From NCBI GenBank assembly GCA_964057225.1, contig OZ059894.1, forward strand, positions 16,088,476 to 16,152,475: a stretch of DNA of 64,000 bases, in the 5' to 3' direction. Of the stretch, positions 49,609 to 62,955 are shown in pieces. Position numbers and translations under genes: made by a program. The DNA is from Auanema rhodensis (Eukaryota; Nematoda; Chromadorea; Rhabditida; Rhabditidae). Every line of letters starts with the position of its first letter. Positions within the stretch are counted from its first letter, which is position 1. The notes beneath the pieces are model-generated. The model ran no database searches. It saw only the letters and a program-made list of their open reading frames with translations, and had not been told where the DNA came from.

Positions 49609-52600
49609 ACCTTGCAGCTAGTTATTAATCATATCTGTATATATTCAAAATCCCACTTGTTTCATAATTACGGTGTTCCTTTGCGTTCTATCTCCAGGTG
49701 CTTAAAGCTTTTGTTCAACTTCTTCTCAAGTTCATATTGTGATTCTCTTGCTCTCGCCGCCCCTTTGTTCTAATATCAATCTCATAAAAAAAGCAATCTT
49801 CGCCTAATCCGTATTAGAGTTTCCCATTCATTCCCTTGTCCTATATGCTTGTGATGCTAGTAATATCTTTAAGTTTGTAAGAATGTGTCAATATAGCTTT
49901 CTAACTCGTACACTTAAAATAATCTCGCTCCTACCTAATCTTGTCGTCTTATTCTGGTCTATATCTTGTTTATCAATGATTTAATTTTCATTAATGTTTT
50001 AATTTAATTTAAAAAATATTTATTAGTAACTTTCTCTCCTTGAAATTTGCTGCTTTTTCCTTTTTTTTCCAGTTGTTAAACACTGCCCCTGGAGATTTGA
50101 CTCGACTTTTCGATAGTTTTACTATTGAATGTGTTAGTTAAGCTTCATCATATTTGTTCTTATTTCTCTTTTTTATCGGATCTTGTTCATGTGAATTGAT
50201 ACGAACATAAAAAATATGTCATTCTAATAATATTGTTGTTTATCTTCTACATTTTATTCCTTTTTTCTCTTTGATTCTTTACTGCTCATTCTTTTAATCA
50301 TATTCAGTTTTGGTAAACAATCAGTGGCTTTTTATCTACTCTTGCGATCAAATACCTTTCCAGGACCATTCTTCCTTTAAAAATGTTTTTTTGGCCCGGT
50401 TATATTGAGCATCTTGGCTCTTCTTGACAAAAAATACTTCTTAAACACTACAGAAGAAGAACTGACAGAATCAAGCAAGGGTCGAAGAGACTAAAAGCGC
50501 TAAAAGCTTTGGATCTCTGTCAAAAAGCTAAGTGACTTTCCACTTTAAGAATCTTCTTGCCGCCGTTTATACGTATTCCCTGAAGTATCGTTAAAGCCAT
50601 ATCGTGAAACGAGCCTACGAAGATCTATGCTTATTTGTGAAAAAATTTTTTCTTAGAAGAAAAAGATAGTTGTGTATGGTGAGGCCAAATGTTAGTCCAC
50701 AAACAAGGAGTTAATCCAGCATTTGTTTGGTTATTTTTAGATTAACAAAAGCAATATGCTCCTCGGAATATCTGCTTCATTTTTTATTGTTAAAACTTTT
50801 CGCTCACATTCCTTATGCCTTCATGGAAGGCATATGTATAATAGGAAGATTCGCTCTTGATATTTGATTTTCATGCACTCTTAAGTTTTCACTCAATCTT
50901 CAACTACATTAATACGTTCTCACCTATAGAACATATTTTCAAGAGAATTTTAATGTAAAAAACATCTCTTGTCACTTATATTATTGTACTTATGATGTCA
51001 TATGATGAATATTTTGATGTAAATCTATAAACGTTATGATTAATTGGAAATGTTCTAATTTTGTTAAAACGGTATTAGCAGAAGTTGATTGTTTCTTCGA
51101 ATGTTGCCTTTATTATCGTTTCGCACGCAAGCTTCACGCGAACTTTACGTGATAAGTGTTCTTCAGTTTTGTTCATGTAAGCGATTCTAACTGTTGTATA
51201 CTTCCATATCCCCATGTTTCTCTCGCTCTGCTTCTTCATCTATTCCGTACCTTATATCATACTTAGTTTGTCCTTTGTCTTCTTGTCGAAGCTCATTTGC
51301 TTTTTAGTTCTTTTTCATAAGGAACTAAATCGAAGAATAGAAGAGTGACGAATACGCATATGCGTCAAGTTGTCCGTCAAGTTGTCCAACTTTCCTGCTA
51401 ACGTTTTCTTCCACCCGGTTGTCTATCAGTTTTCTGATGACGATCTTCTTCAAGTTGAAACTTTCCAGCTTTATAAAACATATTTTTGTGTTGCCAAATA
51501 GATTTGATAAAGTGCCAAGAATCATCTTAATCATAAACAAGCAGCTTGGAGCCATAAACGTTTAGGAACTGAACGAATAACTAAGGAGAAAAGTTGTCTC
51601 TTTATACCCAACCACCCTAGCCTTCCATTCTGTTTCAATCCAGCAAGTTGGAATAATCTCTCAATATTTTGTTGTTTGCTTTTCTGCTCTACCTATTCTC
51701 CTCCTCTTTACTTTGCATTTTTTTACTTTTATATGTATGCTAGACAGCCCAAGAAGTTCAATGTTGTGGGGGGGGGGGGGGGGAGAGAGAGTAAGAAACC
51801 AGCAACGAAAACATTTCAATTTACTCCATCTCGTTTCTTCCTTTTCGCACTACTGAAGTCTTTCCCTTCTTCATTCATTCCATTTGCCATCGTCACCATC
51901 GCTTTTATCTCGTTTCTTAGTCTTCATAATGTTTTCATGGATCTTGTGTCTCTTCAGGCTCAGAATCTTCTTCATTTTCATCATAAATGCTACTTATTCA
52001 TGCCTCTTTTAACATTGTCTATTTAAGGTTTCCGATACATCAACGTCAAGAACTAGTGATGTCAAAGATTTTATTTGGATTAGTCAGGTACATCAGTTAT
52101 TTTGAACTCTCTCACACGTTTTGCTCTACGAATGAAATATACATAACTAGAACTTATAATAACTATTTGATTTATTGATTTTTGATTTGATTTCTAAGAA
52201 ATAAAACTTTATTGTTTCTACTTTTTCTTTCAGTTCAATATTACATTTCAGGGATTAGAAGGGAGAACAGGCAGACGACTTCTTTCACACATTTCAAGCA
52301 TCTATCTATTTACACATTTTCTCTCCATTTGGTAATTTTCGTATCAATTTTTAAATGAATCAACCAAATACTCTCATCAAATAAGTCATTTTAATTATTT
52401 TTCTATGAGAAAAAAGTAATTTAAGTTAAATAATAGTATGAATTATTAGTTAATTATTACATTTATAATCGTAATAATTATGAAGTTCAATATAAGATTT
52501 CAATTATAATGTTGTTGTTATTTTCTCTCTTTCTCTTTATTTTATATTTTTCTTTACAAAAATAATTTCTAAATTACTTTATTATGTTTCTGCATGTAAA

Positions 52601-53133
52601 ACAATTTCTTCTTTCAGTTTGAGAATTCAATATTCGTTTATGGCAAAGAGATTCAGCTGCAAAACCTTTTCAGGTAAGAGATAGAGTATGAACACTAAAA
52701 AGCAGTTAGTACAATCTTTTTTTTCATTTACTATGCTGTTTTTAAGTTATATACTACCATATATGTATATATATACATATAAATTATAAAATATATATTA
52801 TGTGTATATCTAATAATTTTTTGTCAAATCTATTAAATAAATTTTTTTTTTTGGAGATTACTCTCACTACGCTGATTTCTTTGCTTTATTCAGCCATCAT
52901 ATCATTCCTTTTTGCTAATAAAAGGAGATTACAAATGAAGACTAATTCGAAAGATTTGTGAATCCCATCGGATATCATTGATTCTTCACAATGCATCTTC
53001 ATCAGCTTTTCGAAATATTAGAAATTTTTTGAAATATTTTTCTCATATTTTAACTTTATCTTATTATTATTATTATTAGTTTTTTTTTCTGCTTTGTTTT
53101 TTTTTAAATAATTCTTCATTTTTAGATTAGCAA
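49609..53133. other. Intergenic, pyrimidine-rich (3.5 kb)
   Basis: No clear gene. It holds an exon-like segment (50073-50141), a paired ACGT-type motif (51133-51152), a 15-G tract (51769-51783), a TATATGTATA palindrome near 52757-52780, and a likely non-coding 5' exon at about 52618-52674 of the small membrane-protein gene (acceptor CTTTCAG, donor GTAAGAG). The minus frame 51325-51555 is open for 76 codons but unrecognised. Confidence 0.45.
51769..51783. repeat. Poly-G tract (15 G)
   Basis: An uninterrupted run of 15 G followed by a short GA repeat, in strongly AT-rich surroundings. It is able to form a G-quadruplex. Confidence 0.95.
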
Positions 53134-53911
53134 ATGTCCTCCGCTCCTTTGCCTATAACAATGCATCCTGAATCAATTTTCAATGAACAGTTACCTATTG
53201 TAAGTTAACTAATATTATATTTTATTATTTTTTTTATCTATGTATGTGTTTATAAACAGAACTTTTTTCAGAAAAATACTGATCAAAGAGTTACGTTATT
53301 CAATTTAGTTCTAGCGTATGCTTTGGCTATATCATTAGCTGTACTATTATTAGTTTTACTATATGGCTATTTGAAAACTCGAGATATGAATAGAAAAGTA
53401 AGATTTTCTAATAATTTTAAAATTTTCTATTTCTAAACCATAAATTTTGAACAACACATCAATTGAGTAACAAGAGAAATAATGTTTTCTTTTCGTTTTG
53501 TGAATCTTCCGAAAATCCCTTTAAGCTCTATGAGAAAAAAAATGTATTCTCTTTAAAAATTTAAAGTTTATGGATGTTTTCGAAAAAAAAATATGATAAG
53601 TTGATTCATTTTTCATCTCATTCGCGAAATTTTTTTACAACATCATACACAAATATGGTGATTTGGAATAAAGCAGTAGATGTTTTTTTTCCCATGAAGT
53701 CAAAACACATTCAATTCTCTTTTAATTTGAAATATTCATACTTCAAACTAGACATTCAAGACAGATTCAAATATTTTTCTAATAAAAAATATTTGTTATT
53801 TAGGATCGGGTGATGTGTGAAAGCGAAACCGTTGAATCGGGCTTGGAAAATTATCCTATTCATAGCAATTTTGCTTGGACAGATGGATATGATTCAATAC
53901 AACGTGTATGA
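53134..53911 (+). CDS. Small single-pass membrane protein, unrecognised
   Basis: Three exons (53134-53199, 53272-53397, 53807-53911) give 98 residues. The first 30 are polar (MSSAPLPITMHPESIF). One strong transmembrane helix follows (LVLAYALAISLAVLLLVLLY), and then a basic cytosolic edge (KTRDMNRKDR) and an acidic/aromatic tail (SETVESGLENYPIHSNFAW). The frame is kept across both introns, the donor and acceptor sites are good, and the stop is TGA at 53909-53911. There is no signal peptide, so it is probably type III or tail-oriented. A 409-nt intron lies before the last exon. No family is recognised. Confidence 0.62.
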
Positions 53912-54305
53912 TGAACTGTTTTCTCAAAGCATAAGTTTTGTTCTTTAATGCTGGTCCTTTCAATATTTTTTCTTTGAACTATGGTCTTTAAATCAAAGAA
54001 ATATTATGTCTTATACAAAGCTTCCTCGTAAGCAATACTTTGGCAATGCAGGTAACGATGATTACGGCCATGTGATTTTTTTGTTTTAATTTATGTTTAT
54101 CTGCATTTTCAAACTTTTTTTTTTGTTTTTCTTTTTAACCATTATGCAGGAAATGTAAAGAATTTATTTTAATATCTTATTTAATATATGTTATTTATAA
54201 AAACAATATAAACATACAAAATATATCAAACTATATAAGTAAAGCTCTTTAAGTGACTGAACTTGAATTTGTTTTCTAAACGAATGAGGTTAATCAATGA
54301 CATTT

Positions 54306-56836
54306 TCATAAACTTTCTGATTTCAACCAAGGTCTTGGTGCATAAAAGGTTGCTTTATCTATTCGATTAACACTAGCATACCTGAAAAGAGAGAATTATT
54401 GGCATTTCTTAAATAAAATCTATATCAATTAATTATTTTTACCTTGCCCTTAATAAATCATAGAAAGGATAAATATAATCTACTAGCATCTCTTCAGCTA
54501 CATCTTCGAAATAGATTTCATTCAAAGCATCTCTACAATTTTTCTTTTTTTCTTTTAAATTATCTTCTTCTTTTACCTTAGTTCTGTTATAAGTTTTTCT
54601 ACTTTACTAATTGAAGTAGAATAAACTTTTCCAACAATATCAACATTATAAGGATTGGAAGCTCCTAGTAACATCTGGGATGATTGAAGCCAACCATTTT
54701 CCCTGAAGAGGGAAAATTCATTTTTAGTTGCACTTCAGGCGAAAGCGGTTGTACGGCTTCATACATTTTCAATAAATTCAAAGTTTTCATTTACCTGTTA
54801 TGAATCCATGTAGAATTCTCATAATAAGTTTTAATCTTTTCATATGACCTAATAGTGTCTCTTACTTTATATCCTGATAAAATAAAAAAATAAAATAAAA
54901 TAATTATAATATTCATTTACTAACCTGGAAAACGACATTTATCAGTTCCTGAGAGAATTAAACTAATATTTGTATTTTTAGGACAATTCAAATTAATTGC
55001 AATTTCTTCTATATCTCTTTCTAAATATAGATCTTATATGAAAAATTGCATGAAAAAACAAACGAACCGACAATGACAAAGTTTTGAAGAATTTTGATAT
55101 TTAGTGCCAGTGAGCTCATAGAAACGGGAAATGATTCACAAAGTGAAGCAAAATGATCATATCTAAGAATATAAATATATCTTATTATTATTATTTTATA
55201 TTTTATCTTATATACCTTTGCCATCCTGTTACTATGAACCCATGAAAATCAGGGAAAATAGCTGAATATTTTACACTTTGTAAGAACCTAGAAACAAATA
55301 TTTTTATTTATTTTAAAATTATTATTATTACAAACCATTGTTTATTATTTTGTACATATGGTTTCATTCTATTCCAAATTTTATTGGCTCCGTCAGCTCC
55401 TGCAAACAGATTAAAAGTTTTTCTAGAAGAAACACTTGAATATTACCCTTGAAAGCACTGCCACCCCATACTTGATTGAATGATTTAGAGAGTTTTGTCC
55501 ACATTTCTGTTGGAAGATCCTATATAGGGAATGATATATATATATTGAATTAATCTTATAGTAACCTTATCCAAGTTTTCAGTGTATTTCCATACTACTG
55601 GAACAACTAATTGATCAAGTTTATATTCTCTTATAAGTTCTGGGGAACTTGATTTCAATTCATCAAACCACATCAAAACCTTAATATGATCAAAATTTTA
55701 AATAAAAACTATACAAAAAGAAATAATAACCTTTGTACTAGGGAATTGGTCAGAAATGTTTTGAGCTAAATTCTGAATATGATTGAACTCCAAGCGTTTT
55801 GTGTCATTCTTGAACTGCTCTGTCAACTTTATTTTATCTGCTTCACAAATTCCAATCTAGTTTGAAAACAATAAAAAAAATATTTGTAATTCTATAAATT
55901 TACTTGATAAACTTCATCTGCTCCTATATGGAAATATGGCATTGGATATTTAGAATGAATATCCAATACTTGATTGATCATATCTAGAATTAGTTCACGA
56001 GCTTCATCATCTCCAATACATGCAACCTTCAATATAATTTATTTTTTGTTTAAATTATATTTGAAATTACCATTGGATAACGTGAATCTTCTCGTAAATG
56101 CATAGAATTTTCTGTTTTTAGTATCCATTCTAAGTGACCTAATGTTTGAATCAGTGGAATGACAGTTAAGCCGAGACCATGAGCACTAAAAGTATTCCCT
56201 TGTCAAACTTATTACTTGGACAACTTACTGATCCAAAATGTTCAATGTTTCCTCCAGAGTATAAGCATTTCCGTTCTTCATTCGCCCCAAACGGCCAGAA
56301 TACGGAAACATGTCCTGAATAATCATGTTTTCTTCAAATTCTCTTAGATTTTTCATAATGTTTCAAGCTGACGTTATTGTTCTGACCTCCCATTCAATAA
56401 TAACTCCGGTTGCTCCAAGTCTGCTGATACTATTGAGAAGATCCATGAAATAAGTTGGCCGCGGTGGAGCTCCTATGAAAAAAACAGAAAAATCTTTGTA
56501 AACTATACCAAAAAATGTTTTTTATTTATTTTTTTCTAGTATATTCACAACAAAAACATATGTTGTGTATAGATGTTCGCCAGAGAAAAATATAGGAAAA
56601 CTATTGAAATTCCACACCTTTGAGATCAATATGGATTATGACATCTTTTGGCATTCGGTTTGTAACAAGTTGACATTTAGAAATCTGTAAAGTTCAACAG
56701 GTTACTGTTTGAAAAAAAAAAGAAATTTCAATAGAATATGGATTTCATTTTGAAAAGCATTAAAACGTTCACAAACCTGTATAAAATTGTAAATATGAAG
56801 AAGAATCAAACCTGAAGACCAACTCCACCATTTCAT
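54306..56836 (-). CDS. GH20 hexosaminidase D-like enzyme
   Basis: Minus-strand gene with start at 56836 and stop TGA at 54306-54308. A short N-terminal hydrophobic anchor (MKWWSWSSGLILLHIYNFIQ) is followed by the catalytic barrel: DVIIHIDLKGAPPRPTYFMD, GATGVIIEWEDMFPYSG, LTVIPLIQTLGHLEW, FHIGADEVYQ with the Asp-Glu catalytic pair, VLMWFDELKSSSPE, PVVWKYTENLDK, WGGSAFKGA and GFIVTGWQRYDHFASLCE. These are the marks of hexosaminidase D and of nematode subfamily-2 HEX enzymes, which remove terminal beta-GlcNAc or GalNAc. The N-terminal helix would make it a type II Golgi-like membrane protein, as proposed for the nematode forms. Introns are short except one near 54784-54920. The YASVNRIDKATFYAPRP tail is unremarkable. 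Confidence 0.9.
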
Positions 56837-59800
56837 TCCTAGTTTGACTTGAGCAACCTGGAAAAGAAATGAAATTTATGAAATGCTGTCAAAAAGAAAA
56901 ACAAAGAAGAAAGTAAGAAAACAGATTAAATTGTCTTTTCATACAGACATTATGACAAATCAGTTAGTAAAGGTATGAATAGAAAGAGAATGGTCAAAAT
57001 GAAATAGATGTTACTGGTATAGATGGGAGGACAGATCAAAAGGGGGGGGGGGGGGGGGGGATAACGAAATCAAATAACTAGAACTGGAAAAAACGTCTTA
57101 TGTCTATGAATATGTCACCTTTACTATTTTATCAGAAGTGATATGAACATATTAGCATATAACTATGAGAGAAAAACAAAAAGTAAGAATCAAAATGAAT
57201 GATCTAATGGATTTTAGTAATGAGAATACACAGAATATGATATGTTTCATATTAAAAATGATTTTCATTAGCTATTTATCAGTTTGAAATGTGAGATCAA
57301 GAGAGATAGAAAAATAGACCTGTCTGTTGTTTGATGATAATGACGATAATGTGAAAAAGGACATCTAAATGATACAACAAGTTAAATTGATGGATTATCT
57401 CCTTTGATACTGAAAGATAAACGGCATTTGTTGTATGTATGTATACGTAATAAAACGATAAATAAACTGGATTAAAAGATTTTTTATTTGAAAAAGATTA
57501 ATTTATTGTAATCTTTAGTTATTGTAATCTTATCATATAAGCTTTTAAATTTTTAAAATCACATGTTAGTGTGACAGCAATGAATTCGATATGATTCGTT
57601 GATTTTGTTTTCTAAGCAAAAAAGTTGTTGTAGGCTTTTCTCAATAATTTATCAGCTTCGGCTCACGAAATAAAAAAAAATTAGCTGAGAATCTGAGATG
57701 GAAGCATATACGAGACGAATTGAATTGGAACAAGTGGTGCAATGCAGGTGGAGAAAGAGTATCTCTTGCGTCTGCTTGATATAAGTTTTTGAGATCAAAT
57801 CGCCTAAAATTCTCAAACTCTATACTGATTAATTGTAATTTTCGAAATGCTACTATCATACATTGTCCTCATAAATCATGAAGGAAGTAGAGCAGATGCT
57901 GGATTCACACATAACGTGGAGAGAACATTTGGAAAAAAATTCTCAGGTCAATGTATCAAGTATGGAGATGAATAGACCATGTTAACCAAGGCATTGTAAT
58001 GAATGTAATTGAAAATTCGAGAAAAAAAAGAGCTATTAATGAACTCATAAAATGTCCACAAAGGACATTTTTGACTGATTTTTGGAATTTTAGAACAGAA
58101 ACAGGAAAAAAAGAGCGAAAGTGAGATAGAAGATGAGTTGTAGAGACATAAAGACGGCAGAACATGTAATGGAAAGCGAGAAGCACAACATGAAACACAA
58201 GGTGAAAGGTCTGATGAACGCAATACATTGTCCACGCTGCTAGGTGTCACGGAAGCTGTGCTCCGAAAACCTGTATGTCGAAAGCGACAAACTATTGAAC
58301 AGTAATTGGATTTTCCTCAAACATTCTTTGGTAAGACAGAGAGAGTGATAGAGAGAGAAGAGAGAGAAGGTAAAAGAGAGAAAGATGAATAGGTAGGAAT
58401 AAGATAGCATAAGTGAAACAACCATTCCTCATCTAGTATCAGGTAGAAATGAAACGTTGAAATGTTATTAGGACAGATATCACGTGAAAGTTCACGTAAC
58501 GACAAAAAATAATTTAATCACATAACTTCATCAATACAAATAAAAATAAAAACACGTGTAAGATAATGAAATTTCCATATGAAACAAGAAAGCAGCATGT
58601 TTAGAGTGAAATGAAGATATGAAGATGAAATACCGGATGCCACAATAAGATTATTTCCAAAAGTGAAAGGAATGATTTGTCTGATATTATAAGCAATGAT
58701 ATACCAAGATGATGAAATTGACAGGAAAGCAAGATGTAAGATAAGTACTAAAGGAAAAGCTGCTGCGAATGTTTGCTAAAATCCGGCAGCAGCAAGGCTA
58801 TGGTATCATTATTATCGCCATGGTTGACGATATTGTAACAGAAAACTGAACACAACTACACAAGGCAAATCCATTTTTATTAAAATTGAAGTAATCAGCT
58901 GTAAAGAGAAAACTAGGGAGAAAGAAGTTTTCATACCTTTCTGAACATTCTTAACAGTAAAAAACGAAAGAAGGAATAGAAATGAATTGAATATGTGAGG
59001 AACGAAGAGAGGAAGAGAGAGATAGAAAGAAAAAGAGAATGTGAAAGTAAACGAATGAAAAGTAGATAGAGAGAGAAAACTTGTTTATGGCAGATAAACT
59101 ACCTGAGAGTCATATTAACAGAGAAAGAGATATAATAGAAAAGAAGTTGAAAGTCAAGCAGAAGTAATAGAATTAAGGTAAAAGATAAGGGAGGTAGTAA
59201 GGGACGTCGTGTGAGGATATAACATTTCTTTATCCTTCATCTTCTCACTCCTACTCAGACTATTGAAATAGCTAATATCTTTAGTTTCTTTAGTTTGCTT
59301 GATATTTACAGTTTAAACTAATATAAGAATAAAATAAATAGTTTATATATAAATAAAAAATTAATTATTTGATATATATTAATCTATATTCTATATGTAG
59401 TTTGTAAAATATTGATCTCATATATGATCATTGAATATATTTTTTATTTTTCATTTTTTCCAAGAAATGTTTATCTAATCAGTTAATAAAAACATAAGAC
59501 ACTTCAGAACAATATGACTTGTTCTCAGAAAAAAAGGAATTTCGAATGGCATCATGAAAGGGACATGTTCAATTTAATTTTTTGCTTTCGATTTCGATGT
59601 CTCTTCTCTGATGTTTTTCAATCTCTTCTTGATTTAGTGGCTATAAGTGATACTATGAAAATCGACAGATGATCATCTTATCAAAGAGTTCATTAAACGT
59701 TAGGAGAGAAGATGAGAACACATGGACCATCAGATATTACAGCAAATATGTCATTTATGGATACTTTTCTTCCCATTATCACAAAGATATTAAACTTGTT

Positions 59801-61644
59801 TCTTTTTTTTTATCTTCGGGAAATGTGAATGTATCAATAAAAGAGCATTTAATTAAATGTTAAGAGGGACCTATGAAAGAGGATGGAAAATGAGGAAAAA
59901 GAAAATAAAGAGTCATTAATTGAAGTTCTCTCAATTCAACTGATTAATTTTAGATTCTTAGAAAAAAAAATGAAATTTGAAATAAAAATAAAGAAGACTT
60001 TCACCGGTCATCGTTACAATACTACATTAAAAATGTTTAATTAACATTGTTTTCATAGATCATCAAAAGAACAGATGATCTCTTTTACAAACGAAAAGAA
60101 AAATAAAGATAAGAAAGGATATATTCTATTTATCTTTTTAAAAAATAATAACATTAATTTTGAATGAAATAACATTATATTAACAATAATATATTCTATT
60201 TTAATTCTGAAAAAAAAATATGAAAGATGAAACTAGTTCAATGAATTTATTACCTGCTGAGTATTGCTCTACATAACAATGTTATAGTCAAGTTAGATAT
60301 TGTTAAAATAATAATTTAGAAATATAAATGAAGAAAATTAAAAAAAATTATAATATTTATGTATATTTTTAGTTTTAATTATATGATAAACTTTAATTTA
60401 TATGTAATAATTATTTAAAATATATTATCGTAATCTTCTTGTTTATAATATTATTTTCTAAATTAAATAGTTAAATGAAATATATTATTAACCAGTTCAC
60501 GTGAAATATACGTGGATTATTTTTTACTAAAAAGGTAAATATTCAAATAAGATTGCATAAACGTATATATGCAAATTATACGGATAGTTGCATATAGTAT
60601 ACTATGCTTTAAGTTTTTTTGTATAACTTATTTAAAGTTTTCGGAAATAGTATAGATATACTACAGTATAGTATAGTAATAATATATAGTAAATCTCTTA
60701 ATATTTTTAGAATAATAATACTAATATTATATTTTTTGAATGATACTTTCTTTAGAAATTCTCTCCTTGCCTCCCTGAAAATCGTTAATGTTTAGAGTAA
60801 TTATCATCTCATTTTTCATCATTTCTTGTTGAATTCGAAGGTTAATAGGATCATTCATTTAATTTTTCTCTTGATAAATCCAGTTTTAAGTAAATTAAAA
60901 TAGTTAGATAACCAATTTTAATTATAAATTGTTAACTATACAATTGAGATTTCAGTATTAGTCTAATTTTCCAATTTTGCTATTGATTACAAAATGTATA
61001 AAATTAGTATTAATCTATATATCTCTATTTTAAATTATGTAAAAAATAAAAGAATTATACAAGAAATTAGTTTTAATTTAATAGAATAATGATAATCATT
61101 TATATTTTATATTTTTGACAATTATATAATTAGTTAATTATATAATCTAACCATGTTATTATACATATATATATAAGTTTCTAATACTTTATGGTTGTAG
61201 AACAAGAATGTTTATTTTTTCTTTTTCAACATAAGACAATTTCAAAATATTTGTTCTTGTGACATATGTCTTGTAATAATGGTCAGCTTAACCAGTTCCA
61301 TGTGAGGGAATAACTAAGCTTGAAACCGTAAAAGGCGGATTTGTTTTACATGTAAACAAGAAAGACGGTTAAAATCCTCATTATAAGCTATAGAAAATAC
61401 ATATAGACAAGGAGCAGTTCTATTTTTTATTTTTCTTACCAACAGTTTCATCACTTGAGATCCACCATTTTATATTTTTTTCTTATTACTTCATCCATGT
61501 TTCTATTAAAATATTGAAAGAGGAAGTACTTGTCTTTTGAACTAATCTTGAACTTATACCTGTCCATAGCAAACTATAATATTATTTTTTATTTTATTAT
61601 AAATAGAAAACAATACAAAAGATAAGCTTATTATTCTTTCAGAA
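56837..61644. other. AT- and GA-rich intergenic region (4.8 kb)
   Basis: No gene is supported. It contains a 5' leader exon of the hexosaminidase gene just right of 56836 (acceptor at about 56859), a 19-G tract (57042-57060), GA-rich stretches (58330-58390, 58995-59070), and two paired ACGT motifs (58479-58499, 60496-60515). Very AT-rich DNA with TAGTATA repeats runs from about 60590 to 60690. Confidence 0.5.
57042..57060. repeat. Poly-G tract (19 G)
   Basis: An uninterrupted run of 19 G in the space upstream of the hexosaminidase gene. It is the second such tract in the window. Confidence 0.95.
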
Positions 61645-62955
61645 ATGAAAACTCTGAATTTGACATCAACTTTACAATTACCTTATCAACATTCTATTGT
61701 ATTACCATTTGAACAAGGATTAGATTCAAATTATGTAAAACAATTATATGAAAACAATTGGTATTATACAATACCAATTGGAATATTATATCTTATAGTT
61801 ATAAAGGTTTTTTTAAAATTTTAAATATTATTAAATAAATAAAAATTATTAAGTATTTGGAAGCATTTATGAAAAATCGTCAAGCTATTAAATGCAAAAA
61901 TCTGATAATTCTATGGAATGGAATTTTGGCTATATTTAGTATAATAGGGTAAATACGTTCAATATATTATCTTGAATTACTTTAAAAATTCTTTTGATTT
62001 ATTTATTTTCAATTTTTAAAGATTATTACGAAGTATTGAAGAAATGCATTATACTTTAACACAACATAGTTTTTATCATTCAATATGCTATTCATATCAT
62101 CAGGATAGTGTAGCAGCATATTGGTTTTTATTCTTTTCTTTTTCAAAAATATGGGAATTAGGTTAGTTATCTATTTTTAAAATAAACTTATTTATTTAAT
62201 AATAATTCTAGGAGATACAGTTTTTCTTGTACTACGTAAACGACAATTATCGTTTTTACATTGCTATCATCATATAACAGTTCTTATCTATACTTTTCAA
62301 TCAGGTCCTTTTTGATTTTAAAACAAAAAAAAATGAAAAGAAAGTGAAATTACAATGCTTTGTACTTACACAATAGGAAAAAAAACTGATTAGTTTCATG
62401 AACGTAATATTGAAAGTTATTAATAGATATATCATAGATAGAGAGAAGTTATTAATATCTTTGATCATTTGATTCAAATAATGTTTGAAAACTTAACAAT
62501 AAGGTCAAATATACTGTGATTTTCTTAGGATCTGAAATATTAGCTGCTGGACGATGGTTTATCTCAATGAATTTCATAGCTCATTCAGCTATGTATCTCT
62601 ATTATACGTTAACATCAATTGGATATCGATTACATAAAGTTAATTTTATATATTTGAATCTAAAAATTAATTTATTTTCAGTATATATCAGCTACAGTTA
62701 CATTAATTCAAATAACTCAAATGATTGGTGGAGTTCTTATTAGCTGTACGGTACTTGGTTTGAAGTTATTAACGTAAGTTAAACGTTCTAAATTGTTTTT
62801 ACAAACTTGTATCTTATAGAACATTGCCTTGTCATCAAACCAACTTCAATTTGAGTTTATGCTTTTCAATTTATATTTCATATTTTTATTTGTTTGTTGT
62901 ATTCTTTAAAAAAGCTTATTTAACTAATTGTAAAAATAAGATAAAGTCTAACTAA
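61645..62955 (+). CDS. ELO-type very-long-chain fatty acid elongase
   Basis: Seven exons, start ATG at 61645 right after a TTTCAG acceptor, stop TAA at 62953-62955, about 265 residues. Hydrophobic helices are separated by the ELO marks: [20 protein letters not shown], then the histidine box [14 protein letters not shown] (HxxHH), then [19 protein letters not shown] and [18 protein letters not shown]. This is the 3-ketoacyl-CoA synthase of the ER elongation cycle. The HCYHH form and the long luminal N-terminus resemble nematode ELO-5/ELO-6-type proteins involved in branched-chain or other fatty acids, but the exact substrate cannot be read from sequence. The C-terminus is basic ([14 protein letters not shown]), as in ER-retained members. 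All introns keep the frame. Confidence 0.92.

Noticed and set aside
51325-51555. Minus-strand 76-codon ORF (MAPSCLFMIKMILGTLSNLF...)
   Set aside because: No recognised family, no splice partners, and internal small repeats. Probably chance.
52757-52780. TATATGTATATATATACATATA palindrome as a functional site
   Set aside because: It is simple AT repeat sequence, common in this DNA.
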